Assembly: GCA_031272575.1 (NCBI GenBank) | Contig: JAISTO010000213.1 | Location: forward strand, 1-6,729 | Direction of reading: 5' to 3' | Length of the DNA: 6,729 nucleotides | From: Treponema sp. | Lineage (GTDB): Bacteria; Spirochaetota; Spirochaetia; Treponematales; Breznakiellaceae | In this document: positions 1 through 6,584 of the stretch, piece after piece | Layout of the letters: each line of letters starts with the position of its first letter | How positions within the stretch are numbered: position 1 is the stretch's first letter | Notes under the pieces: generated by a model | The model's database searches: none | Seen by the model: the letters and a program-made list of their open reading frames with translations, nothing else | What the model was told of the DNA's origin: nothing | Program-made: the position numbers and the translations under genes

Positions 1-1125
1 GTCGCGGGCGAGGATCGCTATGTGGCGGTCTCCGCCCAGGGGGTCATCGCCTGGTCCGCGGATGGGGACATCTGGCACAAGGGGGTGCGCAAGGGGCGGC
101 GGCACATCATCTACAAGACCTTCGAAGGGGGCGATTGGGTCTATAAGGACTGCTACGAGACCGAAGCCGACTCGGACAACCCCTTCCCCAAGGGCACCTA
201 CGATTCGCACAACCCCTTCCCCCAGGGCACCGTGTTCAACGCGGTGGCCTTTGGCGGCGGCGTCTTTGTCGCGGTGGGCAATAACGGCAGGTTCGCGCTC
301 TCTACCGACGGCATCGAGTGGGACGGAACCTTCCCCCTCGACGGCCAGACGATCACGATGGGCGACTCGATCCTGAGTAACCCGCAGGGCAGCAACACGA
401 TAAGCGGCTTCACGGGGGATATCCGCGGCATTGCGTACGGCAACGGCGTTTTCGTGGCCGTGGGGGGAAGCGACAGCGCGGCCTCGGTTGCGATCTGCGC
501 TGCGCCCGGTTACACGAGCGCGGCATGGTCGGTTAAGACCCCGAGCGGTTGGTCTTCCCGCATAAACGACATCGACTTTAAGGCGGACACCTTCTACATC
601 GTGGGGGACGGCGGGCAGACCGGCTGGGCAACCAGCCCTGACAGCAGCGACTGGCACCACTATGCGTATAACGCGGGGGGGACCGGCTTAGCCTCGGATG
701 CGGGCTACCCCTTCTTCGGCAACGACATACTGAAAGTGTGCGTGGGCGAGTACGGGGCAGGCGTTCCCGGCATAGGGGTCGCCTTTGCCGAGTGGGGGGG
801 CCGGCGCACGGCAGTGGCAAAAGCGGAAGCCTTCCGCTGGAGCGATCATTCAGGCGATCAAGACTGGGACGGCGACCTGGACACGCACCTCTTCGGCAGC
901 AACGACATTAGCGGCATAGCGTGGGGCGGCGGGTACTATGTGGCGGCCGGCGGCTCTGCCATCACCGGCTGGTGGCCCTCTGCCGCCCCAGGCGCCAGTT
1001 GGGACCGCTACTGGCGGGCGCTCTGCCTTTACGACTTCCAGTGGTGGCGCATAACAGCGGTGGAGGCCCTGAACGGCCGCTTCTTCGTGGGCGGGGACGG
1101 CGGCAAGATCGGGTATAGCAGGTAG
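1..1125 (+). CDS. Seven-bladed Asp-box-like beta-propeller protein, 5'-truncated by window edge
   Basis: The reading frame is open from the first base, so the true start and any signal peptide lie upstream; the GTG at 22 falls inside the first blade and is not a credible start. The visible 374 residues form repeats with the pattern A-Y/F-G-x-G-x-F-V-A-V-G-x-x-G-x-x-A-x-S-x-D-G-x-x-W. I place blades at about residues 1-28 (partial), 78-109, 140-186, 187-221, 242-283, 302-338 and 350-374, giving seven. Blades 3, 5 and 6 carry longer loops. The last blade ends in G-K-I-G-Y-S-R, before the D-G-x-x-W strand. The fold is inferred from the repeats and is related in style to BNR/Asp-box propellers. 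The Asp-box here is one residue shorter than the classical S-x-D-x-G-x-T-W. No sialidase-type F-R-I-P motif is visible, so a binding or structural role is more likely than catalysis. The next gene starts 6 nt after the stop codon. Ligand and exact function are unknown. Confidence 0.85.
   Translation, partial: VAGEDRYVAVSAQGVIAWSADGDIWHKGVRKGRRHIIYKTFEGGDWVYKDCYETEADSDNPFPKGTYDSHNPFPQGTVFNAVAFGGGVFVAVGNNGRFALSTDGIEWDGTFPLDGQTITMGDSILSNPQGSNTISGFTGDIRGIAYGNGVFVAVGGSDSAASVAICAAPGYTSAAWSVKTPSGWSSRINDIDFKADTFYIVGDGGQTGWATSPDSSDWHHYAYNAGGTGLASDAGYPFFGNDILKVCVGEYGAGVPGIGVAFAEWGGRRTAVAKAEAFRWSDHSGDQDWDGDLDTHLFGSNDISGIAWGGGYYVAAGGSAITGWWPSAAPGASWDRYWRALCLYDFQWWRITAVEALNGRFFVGGDGGKIGYSR
169..234 (+). 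repeat. 33-bp in-frame tandem duplication in the first propeller gene
   Basis: Two adjacent 33-bp units (169-201 and 202-234) encode D-S-D-N-P-F-P-K-G-T-Y and D-S-H-N-P-F-P-Q-G-T-V. The core 21 bp at 178-198 and 211-231 differ at one base. The duplication lies in the linker between blades 1 and 2 and keeps the frame, so it lengthens a loop without disturbing the blades. Confidence 0.8.
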
Positions 1126-1130
1126 GTGGG
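1120..1130 (+). promoter_or_regulatory. Ribosome binding site for the propeller lipoprotein gene
   Basis: The sequence AGGTAGGTGGG overlaps the stop codon of the preceding gene and ends one base before the ATG at 1132. It contains AGGTG, which can pair with the anti-Shine-Dalgarno at a short spacing. It supports the ATG at 1132 (M-K-K-T start) over the in-frame GTG at 1126, which lies inside the site, and over the later GTG at 1240, which has only GGAG directly against it. Confidence 0.55.
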
Positions 1131-1131
1131 T

Positions 1132-2316
1132 ATGAAAAAAACTTGGGAATTGGGAATTGGGACTTGGGACTTGGGAGCGGCCCGTGGGGGCGAGACTCCG
1201 CGCTTAAAGCGCGGAGTGACGGGTGTCCTGAAGCGCGGAGTGACGGGGCGGCTCTCGTGCCTCCTTGCGTTCCTCTTCCTGGCGGGGTGTTACCTGAGTA
1301 ATACTCCCATTTACCCTAACGCGGATGGGTACCGAACGGTGGAGCCCGCGTTCTTTGTGGACTCGAACGCGACGATTACCGGTATCGCGGGGGGAGACGG
1401 GATGACCGTGGCGGTGAGTTCGTCCGGCATCATCGGGTTTTCCGCGGACGAGGGGCTTAGCTGGAGCAAGATCGGCCCCAACGGGACCCTCGGCACTATC
1501 GAGGGGGACTTCGCGGACTCGACCGCGTTCAACGATGTCGTCTATGGCGAGGGGTACTTCCTTGCCGGCGGGGCCGGGGGCCGCGCCGCCTGGTCGCTTG
1601 ACGGGCAAAACTGGCAGATGGGGACTATCGGGCCTATGGGCTTAAAGGACATCTACTGCGTGGCCGCCGGTACCGTCAAGTATCATAAAGTCTTCGTCGC
1701 GGCCGGGGCGGACGGCCAGATCGCGTGGGCGCAGGATCACCCCGAGGGGCCCTGGCACCTCTCCGATCAGACCCCCTTCGGCGGGGTTAACGAGAGCGGC
1801 CAGGCGGTCCGCGATGTCGCGTGGGGCAGGGTTGGGGGTATAGGTACCTTCGTGGCGGTGGGCGATGACGGCCGGATCGGGTACCTTAACGACCTCAGCG
1901 GCAAGTGGTACGGGGGCAGGGTCGGCGCGAAAAGGCAGGAGACCTTCCGCGCGGTTGCGTTCGGCAACGAACGCTTCCTCGCGGTGGGCGACAACGGGAT
2001 CATCATGTATGCGACGGATCCATCAACTTATAGTTGGAAGGAGATAACGGACAGCGGCTTCGAGCGCCGTGACCTTTTGGGGCTCGTGTTTGATCCGGTT
2101 ATGAGCCACTTCATGACGTACAGCATAGACAAGGCGGCGGGCATTTCCGATTACGGTGAAAAATGGGCGGTCGCGGCTATGCGCAACCTCTTCTCGCCCT
2201 TTAACCCCTCGGTCGGCCCGCAGCCGAGCGACGAGAGCATCAGCGCGGTGGGCTGTTCCGAAAAGCGGCTCATCTTCGGGTCCGCGGGCGGCGCCCTTGC
2301 GGTGAGCAATTACTAG
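1132..2316 (+). CDS. Seven-bladed beta-propeller lipoprotein with repeat-expanded signal peptide
   Basis: The 394-residue product starts M-K-K-T and has a hydrophobic stretch S-C-L-L-A-F-L-F-L followed by a canonical lipobox L-A-G-C with the acylated Cys at residue 53. It should therefore be exported and lipid-anchored in the envelope. Blades lie at about 82-114, 133-165, 173-209, 226-260, 272-306, 314-347 and 369-394, giving seven; blade 6 is degenerate and blade 7 stops at A-V-S-N-Y before the W strand. The signal peptide is odd: about 36 residues between M-K-K and the hydrophobic core are translated from short DNA repeats (1141-1247), giving an n-region far longer than usual. An alternative start at GTG 1240 would give an ordinary 16-residue signal peptide before the Cys, but its ribosome binding site is poor. 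The gene lies 6 nt after the preceding stop and 9 nt before the next start, indicating one transcript. Function beyond a surface or periplasmic propeller is unknown. Confidence 0.88.
   Translation: MKKTWELGIGTWDLGAARGGETPRLKRGVTGVLKRGVTGRLSCLLAFLFLAGCYLSNTPIYPNADGYRTVEPAFFVDSNATITGIAGGDGMTVAVSSSGIIGFSADEGLSWSKIGPNGTLGTIEGDFADSTAFNDVVYGEGYFLAGGAGGRAAWSLDGQNWQMGTIGPMGLKDIYCVAAGTVKYHKVFVAAGADGQIAWAQDHPEGPWHLSDQTPFGGVNESGQAVRDVAWGRVGGIGTFVAVGDDGRIGYLNDLSGKWYGGRVGAKRQETFRAVAFGNERFLAVGDNGIIMYATDPSTYSWKEITDSGFERRDLLGLVFDPVMSHFMTYSIDKAAGISDYGEKWAVAAMRNLFSPFNPSVGPQPSDESISAVGCSEKRLIFGSAGGALAVSNY
1141..1175 (+). repeat. Five tandem heptads (A-C/A-TTGGG) inside a coding start
   Basis: Five 7-bp units follow directly after ATGAAAAAA: ACTTGGG, AATTGGG, AATTGGG, ACTTGGG, ACTTGGG. 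They are translated as part of the signal-peptide n-region (T-W-E-L-G-I-G-T-W-D-L-G). Seven is not a multiple of three, so gain or loss of a unit would change the frame. The five GGG runs with 4-nt spacers also fit a G-quadruplex pattern on the coding strand and mRNA. The same heptad family occurs in reverse orientation at 6406-6419 and 6621-6642. Confidence 0.9.
1196..1247 (+). repeat. Palindrome plus 24-bp direct repeat in the signal-peptide region
   Basis: A perfect 10-bp inverted repeat, CTCCGCGCTT and AAGCGCGGAG with one base between them (1196-1216), overlaps two copies of AAGCGCGGAGTGACGGG at 1207-1223 and 1231-1247. The period of 24 bp gives the translated repeat L-K-R-G-V-T-G. The block looks like a dispersed intergenic palindrome that has been taken into the reading frame. 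A related string, AAGCGCTCCGCG, occurs at 6675-6686. Confidence 0.8.
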
Positions 2317-2319
2317 GAG
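2315..2319 (+). promoter_or_regulatory. Ribosome binding site deciding the start at 2326
   Basis: AGGAG overlaps the stop codon of the preceding gene and sits 6 nt before ATG 2326. It favours this start over the in-frame ATG at 2344, which would be 24 nt away. The overlap with the stop suggests translational coupling. Confidence 0.65.
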
Positions 2320-2325
2320 ACAGGT

Positions 2326-4995
2326 ATGTTATCACTCTATAAAATGACGAAAACAACCGGCGCGGCGCTGCTCGCCTGCGTCTGCGCGGCGGCGCTCTCC
2401 TGCCTGCAGGCGGAGACGCACCCGCAGGAACTGCCGGACTACTACCCCTCGCTCTCAGGCGACCGCATCTCGCGGAACTTCACGGTGGGCACGGGGAGCG
2501 ATATGCTTATCGTCACCTTAACGGGGGGCACGTTCGTCTCCGACCTGAAGCTGAGCGGCTTTGAAATGTCCCCGGCGGTGTATCCGGTGTATCTCAGCCG
2601 TGACAACGACACGCAGGCGGTGCTCTTCTTTACCGCGATTCCGGCCGGCAGTTATCAACTCAAGGTGAAAGAGGAAGCCATGCTGGAAGTGGCAAGCCGC
2701 GTCACCGTGAGCGTGGTCACCGGTGGCAACTGGACCCTCTCGTCCCTGGGGAGCGGCGTGTTCGGGCGCTCCCGCGTCTGGGGCCTGGCCTACGGCGCGG
2801 GCAGGTACGTCGCGGTGGGGGCCGGCGGCAAGATGGCGCACTCGACGGACGGCATCGACTGGACCGCGATACCCGCGGGCACGAACACGGTGCAGAGCGG
2901 CTTCCAGAGCAGCATACGCGCCATCGCGTACGGGAGCGATATGTTCCTGGCAGGCGGAGTAGACGGCAAACTGGGGCGTTCCGCTGACGGCATCTCGTGG
3001 TCCGGCTGGAACGAGAGTCTCTTCGCGGGCAACTCGGTGAATGCCGTGGCGTACGGGATGTACTACGGGAACAACGCGCAGGAAAAGTACGGCCGTTTCG
3101 TGGCCGCGGGCGACAAGGGCACGATGATCTGCTGGGTCGACAATCAGGATATGCAGAAAGTGCAGGACAGCAAGTTTGGGGACATCTCTATCCTGGCGCT
3201 CGCCTTTGGCGGGGGACGCTTCGTGGCCGGCGGGTCCGGGGGGCAACTTTCGTACTCCACAGACGGCTTTAACTGGGTCTACTCCCAAAGCGCGAAAGAC
3301 CTGTTCGCGGGCGAGACCATCTATGCCGCCGCGTACGGCGCGGAGAAGTTCGTCATTGCGGGGGGGGCCGGCAAGATGGCCTACTCAGGCGACGGCGCTG
3401 CCTGGACTGCGATAAGCGGCAGCCCCCTCGGAAGCAGCCGCGTCCTGGGGCTCGCCTTTGGGGGCGGGGTCTTCGTGGCGGCCGGCGAGGGAGGCAAGGC
3501 GGCCACCTCGAGCGACGGCATAACCTGGACCCCGGTCGGGCCTGGGGTGACCCAGTTTGCCGCGGCTGACACGATCGTCGCGGCGGCGTACGGCGGGGGC
3601 AGGTTCATCCTTGCGGGGGACGCCGCATATCTCGCCAACGAGGATGACACGAAAAGCACCATCGTGTACACGGTGCAGAAGCCCTCCGAAGCGACTGCCC
3701 TGAATCCGGTAAGCGCCGCCTTTAGTTCCGCCGCGGGGGACAACCGCCTGGTCATCGAATTGGCCGGCGGCCGTTTCGTGGATAACCCTTCGATCGATCA
3801 CTTCACGCTGGAGGGAACGGGGTTCACAAACCTTTCGGGCGGGGCCGTCACCCGGGATAGCGACACAAAAGTCAGCATAACGGGCCTTGCTGCCTCTACC
3901 GGAGGGACCAATACCCTCACGGTTACCACCGCTGCCCTCGCGGCGCCTGCCGGCGGGGTGTCCGTTAGCGCGGACAAACTGCTCGCATGGGCTGACTCGA
4001 CGTCCCCCTTCGGCACCTCGGACGTCAACGGCTTCGCGTACGGCGCGGGCAGGTTCGTGGCGGTGGGCGCGGGCAAGATCGCCCATTCGAGTGACGGCAG
4101 CACCTGGACCCTCGTCTCCGACTCCGGCAGCCAGTGGAGCAACGCGAGCGATTATATCCTTTTCAATAATGTGGTCTATGGAAACAACAAGTTTGTCGCC
4201 GTGGGCTACTGGGTGAATGGCGGCGCTGAGGAAGGCGGCGGGAAAGCCGGCTGGGGCGCGGCCGCCACGTCAAGTGACGGCAGCACCTGGACCGTCTCCG
4301 GCAACAAGGTGCTCGACTCCGCGGGGGACAGTATCAACCGCCGCGTCTATGATGTCGCCTTCGGGGACGGCAGGTTCGTCGCGGTGGGGCGCTGGGCCAA
4401 GTCGGCCTGGTCAACTGACGGCGTCACATGGAACCCTGTGCAGATAGAGAGTTTCGGCACCTGGGGAACCGACTACCAGGACATTAATGCGATCACCTAC
4501 GGGAACGGCAGGTTCGTCGCGGCCGGGGGCAATGGCAAAGTGGCCTTCTCCCCCAAAGGCGAAACCTGGACCTGGGTGGCCAACATACTCCTCGGCGAGG
4601 GCAAGAGCGTCAAAACCCTGGCCTATGGGAACGGGTACTTCATCGCGGCAGGAGACGGCGGCAACATGAAGGTGGTGCCGCAGGGCTCGCTCGCCGGGGG
4701 GAGCGGAGACAACGGCGGTCAGAACTGGGTCGGCGTGGACAGCAAGTTTGATACCACTAACATTCTCAGCGTGGCCTGGGGGGGCACCCGTTTCATCGCT
4801 GTAGGCGATAACGGGCGTATGTCGGAATCTGCTGATGGCACAGTATGGAATGCCATCCCGCCTGGAACGGGGGCGGATCAAAACCACTTTACATCCGAAG
4901 AAGGCATACATCGTGTCTTCTACGGGAACAGTATATTTGTGGCCGGCGGCAATGCATACAACGGCAATGCCAGCAAACTGGTCCATTCAAACTAA
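2326..4995 (+). CDS. Exported protein with two tandem (Ig-like + seven-bladed propeller) modules
   Basis: The 889-residue product has an N-terminal signal sequence (hydrophobic about residues 11-25). A-L-S-C at 23-26 could be a relaxed spirochaetal lipobox, or signal peptidase I could cut near Q-A at 28-29. The body is a tandem duplication. Module 1 has a beta-rich, Ig-like segment at about 51-130, with L-I-V-T-L-T-G-G-T-F-V, then blades at about 150, 197, 238, 289, 332, 372 and 417. Module 2 has a matching segment at about 463-550, with L-V-I-E-L-A-G-G-R-F-V, then blades at about 566, 614, 673, 719, 761, 812 and 861. Each propeller has seven blades. Asp-box-like motifs include S-T-D-G-I-D-W, S-S-D-G-I-T-W and S-S-D-G-S-T-W. 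N-W-T-L (135-138) and L-A-W-A (553-556) just before each first blade could supply the strand missing from each seventh blade. No enzymatic signature is visible. It sits 10 nt before the barrel gene, so a shared envelope role is likely. Function is unknown. Confidence 0.9.
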   Translation: MLSLYKMTKTTGAALLACVCAAALSCLQAETHPQELPDYYPSLSGDRISRNFTVGTGSDMLIVTLTGGTFVSDLKLSGFEMSPAVYPVYLSRDNDTQAVLFFTAIPAGSYQLKVKEEAMLEVASRVTVSVVTGGNWTLSSLGSGVFGRSRVWGLAYGAGRYVAVGAGGKMAHSTDGIDWTAIPAGTNTVQSGFQSSIRAIAYGSDMFLAGGVDGKLGRSADGISWSGWNESLFAGNSVNAVAYGMYYGNNAQEKYGRFVAAGDKGTMICWVDNQDMQKVQDSKFGDISILALAFGGGRFVAGGSGGQLSYSTDGFNWVYSQSAKDLFAGETIYAAAYGAEKFVIAGGAGKMAYSGDGAAWTAISGSPLGSSRVLGLAFGGGVFVAAGEGGKAATSSDGITWTPVGPGVTQFAAADTIVAAAYGGGRFILAGDAAYLANEDDTKSTIVYTVQKPSEATALNPVSAAFSSAAGDNRLVIELAGGRFVDNPSIDHFTLEGTGFTNLSGGAVTRDSDTKVSITGLAASTGGTNTLTVTTAALAAPAGGVSVSADKLLAWADSTSPFGTSDVNGFAYGAGRFVAVGAGKIAHSSDGSTWTLVSDSGSQWSNASDYILFNNVVYGNNKFVAVGYWVNGGAEEGGGKAGWGAAATSSDGSTWTVSGNKVLDSAGDSINRRVYDVAFGDGRFVAVGRWAKSAWSTDGVTWNPVQIESFGTWGTDYQDINAITYGNGRFVAAGGNGKVAFSPKGETWTWVANILLGEGKSVKTLAYGNGYFIAAGDGGNMKVVPQGSLAGGSGDNGGQNWVGVDSKFDTTNILSVAWGGTRFIAVGDNGRMSESADGTVWNAIPPGTGADQNHFTSEEGIHRVFYGNSIFVAGGNAYNGNASKLVHSN
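4087..4293 (+). repeat. Near-identical 24-bp direct repeats in adjacent blades
   Basis: Positions 4087-4110 and 4270-4293 match at 23 of 24 bases and encode the Asp-box segment S-S-D-G-S-T-W-T in blades 1 and 2 of the second propeller. Only these two ends repeat; the sequence between them is ordinary blade sequence. Such nucleotide identity within diverged blades suggests recent copying, or conversion, between blades. Confidence 0.7.
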
Positions 4996-5000
4996 GGAGG
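4994..5000 (+). promoter_or_regulatory. Strong Shine-Dalgarno for the outer-membrane barrel gene
   Basis: AAGGAGG overlaps the TAA stop of the preceding gene and sits 5 nt before ATG 5006. It is the best ribosome binding site in the window, so the barrel may be translated more strongly than the propeller genes upstream. The overlap with the stop fits translational coupling. Confidence 0.8.
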
Positions 5001-5005
5001 AATAA

Positions 5006-6328
5006 ATGAAAAGGTTCATTTTTTGCGTACTTATTGCGGCGCTTCTGAGTGCGGCTCTGGGAGCGATTGAGGTAGGAAACGGCTTCAGCATAGGGGGGGG
5101 CGTCAAGTCCGGCCTTATGATGAAAAACTCCGACTACGCGGGGAAACTGGAGGGCATAGCGCGGAGCAAAGAAAAGCCCCTTACCCTCTACTTCGCGTCC
5201 TCGGAGAACGAGGCCTACAAGGGCGAAGGCTGGCTCTCATTCAACTACGACTCCGCTATCTGGGGTGTGGGCCTGAGCTTCTGGTCACATGGGGACCTCG
5301 ACTCGTTCAACGACGCGCTCCACCTGGGGGATCATTACCTCTGGGCGAAGTTCCTGAATAATCGCCTCCAGTTTTTCGGAGGCCAGGGCGGCGGCACGCC
5401 GATAGCGACCGGCGGCTGGCTCAACGCGGACTGGCTTTCGTATACGGGCCTGCGGGTGTTCTATGTGGACCCGGTGGGGGAGGGGGACCCGCTCGGCTTG
5501 TCCTTCGGCCTCAACTTCCCGGACCCGCGCGAGGGCAGCGACGAAAAGGAGATAAAGCCCGTCAACTACCTCGCCAAGTTGATGTACGGCGGCCAGGTAA
5601 AGTACAACAACTTCTCCGCCGCGATTATGTTCGCCAACACCCCGATCTACGATGACAGTGAGTCGAACTACGACGGCGGCCTCCACCGCCCTGACGATCA
5701 GGACCCCATCGCGATGAAGGGCAATATCGGCCTCGGCATCGGCGTGGACAAAATCTACGGGGGTTACGGGGCTCTCAACTTCGACGCGATCTTCAGCAAC
5801 CTCGGCGCCGACGACAAAGAGGGCATGGGTTTCATTGCGTACAAACTGTCTCCCATCGAGATGGTCTTCGCGATCAAGACAAGCATAGGGGACCTGCCTG
5901 CCGCAAAGGGCCTCTACGCGGATTTCAAGTTGAAGTACCACAGCAAAACCGGCGAAAACAGTACGCTGGACGGGCCTTCCACCTGGGGCAAACTCGAAAT
6001 CGAGCCCTATTGCAGTTACGATATCCCGGTGCCAGGCATCGAGGACGCGAACCTCAAGTTCGACTTTTCCCTCAACCTGACCAGTTATATCAACAGTTAC
6101 TACCTGGCGGAAGACCTGCCTGGCTACAACCTCAGCGCGGGCTGGGCTCCTGCCTACCCGCCCGCTTACGATTACTACTCCACCTACCAGTTGACGGTCG
6201 AACCGGGCATAGCCTTTCACTGGAAAGGCGCCGAAATGAAACTCGGCTACAAAGGCGAGTTCTCCGGCGACTCCTCCCGCGGCCACCTGGTGAACAAAGC
6301 CTACGTCGACTTCCGCTGGGCGTTTTAG
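5006..6328 (+). CDS. Predicted outer-membrane beta-barrel (porin-like) protein
   Basis: The 440-residue product begins M-K-R-F followed by a hydrophobic core to about residue 18, with signal peptidase I cleavage likely between residues 17 and 20. The mature part has no further long hydrophobic helix. It shows many short alternating, aromatic- and glycine-rich stretches typical of barrel strands, such as G-W-L-S-F-N-Y, L-G-I-G-V-D-K-I-Y-G-G-Y-G and M-K-L-G-Y-K-G-E-F. Acidic loops resemble surface loops, for example the D-D-S-E-S-N-Y-D stretch near 216-223. The chain ends Y-V-D-F-R-W-A-F, with a C-terminal Phe and alternating V, F, W, F, matching the beta-signal recognised by the Bam complex in diderm bacteria. 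The size suits a barrel of about 16-18 strands, but I did not model it. It is the last gene of the operon and could anchor, or be gated by, the propeller proteins. It could instead be a general porin; the substrate is unknown. Confidence 0.8.
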   Translation: MKRFIFCVLIAALLSAALGAIEVGNGFSIGGGVKSGLMMKNSDYAGKLEGIARSKEKPLTLYFASSENEAYKGEGWLSFNYDSAIWGVGLSFWSHGDLDSFNDALHLGDHYLWAKFLNNRLQFFGGQGGGTPIATGGWLNADWLSYTGLRVFYVDPVGEGDPLGLSFGLNFPDPREGSDEKEIKPVNYLAKLMYGGQVKYNNFSAAIMFANTPIYDDSESNYDGGLHRPDDQDPIAMKGNIGLGIGVDKIYGGYGALNFDAIFSNLGADDKEGMGFIAYKLSPIEMVFAIKTSIGDLPAAKGLYADFKLKYHSKTGENSTLDGPSTWGKLEIEPYCSYDIPVPGIEDANLKFDFSLNLTSYINSYYLAEDLPGYNLSAGWAPAYPPAYDYYSTYQLTVEPGIAFHWKGAEMKLGYKGEFSGDSSRGHLVNKAYVDFRWAF

Positions 6329-6354
6329 GGAGGGATAGGGAGTGGGGAGTGGGG
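6328..6354 (+). repeat. G-run array just after the barrel stop codon, G-quadruplex pattern
   Basis: Starting on the last base of the TAG stop are five runs of three or four G separated by A, ATA, AGT and AGT. The segment TAGGGAGTGGGG (6336-6347) is the exact reverse complement of CCCCACTCCCTA at 6657-6668, so the two ends of the intergenic region can pair. The AGTGGGG unit is itself a 7-bp near-repeat. Confidence 0.75.
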
Positions 6355-6405
6355 TGCTCGACGCTTGTGAGGGGCGCGCAAGTACCCCTCCGCCCCCGCA
6401 TCACG

Positions 6406-6419
6406 CCCAATTCCCAATT
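6406..6419 (+). repeat. Two CCCAATT heptads
   Basis: Two tandem CCCAATT units directly precede the left arm of the large inverted repeat. They are the reverse complement of the AATTGGG units inside the lipoprotein gene at 1148-1161. Confidence 0.8.
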
Positions 6420-6532
6420 CGAGTCTACTCTGAAAAGTCAGCAATTAAGTAAGTAAACGCGAATGGACGCAAATTATCACGAATTATCGCGAATAATACC
6501 ACATACAATTCTTAAAATTTGCGTTCATTCGT

Positions 6533-6549
6533 TAGCAACGAAGTTGCTA
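6533..6549 (+). repeat. Small perfect hairpin inside the nested element
   Basis: TAGCAAC and GTTGCTA form a perfect 7-bp stem around a GAA loop. It lies in the right half of the nested inverted-repeat block and is not followed by a T-run. Confidence 0.7.
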
Positions 6550-6570
6550 CTAATTCGTGTAATTCGCGGA

Positions 6571-6584
6571 CCGCATTTATGCGG
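6571..6584 (+). repeat. Small hairpin near the right arm of the nested element
   Basis: CCGCA and TGCGG form a 5-bp stem with a TTTA loop. The downstream bases contain scattered T residues but no clean T-tract, so it is weak evidence for a terminator. Confidence 0.5.

Noticed and set aside
1126..1131. GTG at 1126 as the start of the lipoprotein gene
   Set aside because: It falls within the ribosome binding site, and ATG 1132 follows two codons later with a typical M-K-K-T beginning.
2518..3288. Minus-strand open frame of 256 codons opposite the double-propeller gene
   Set aside because: Its composition (Arg, Ala, His, Pro) mirrors the sense repeats and no family resemblance is seen.
1..4995. 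Sialidase or other glycosidase activity suggested by Asp-box-like motifs
   Set aside because: Asp-boxes are structural. No F-R-I-P motif or recognisable arginine triad is seen, and the box is one residue shorter than in sialidases.
5285..6286. Long open frame (333 codons) on the minus strand opposite the barrel gene
   Set aside because: It lies fully opposite a gene with a signal peptide, strong ribosome binding site and C-terminal beta-signal. Its product is low-complexity and rich in Arg, Val and Glu, as expected for an antisense shadow of GC-biased codons.
6010..6456. Plus-strand open frame overlapping the end of the barrel gene and running into the repeats
   Set aside because: It is out of frame with the barrel, Arg/Leu/Pro-rich, lacks a ribosome binding site and runs into the non-coding G-run array.
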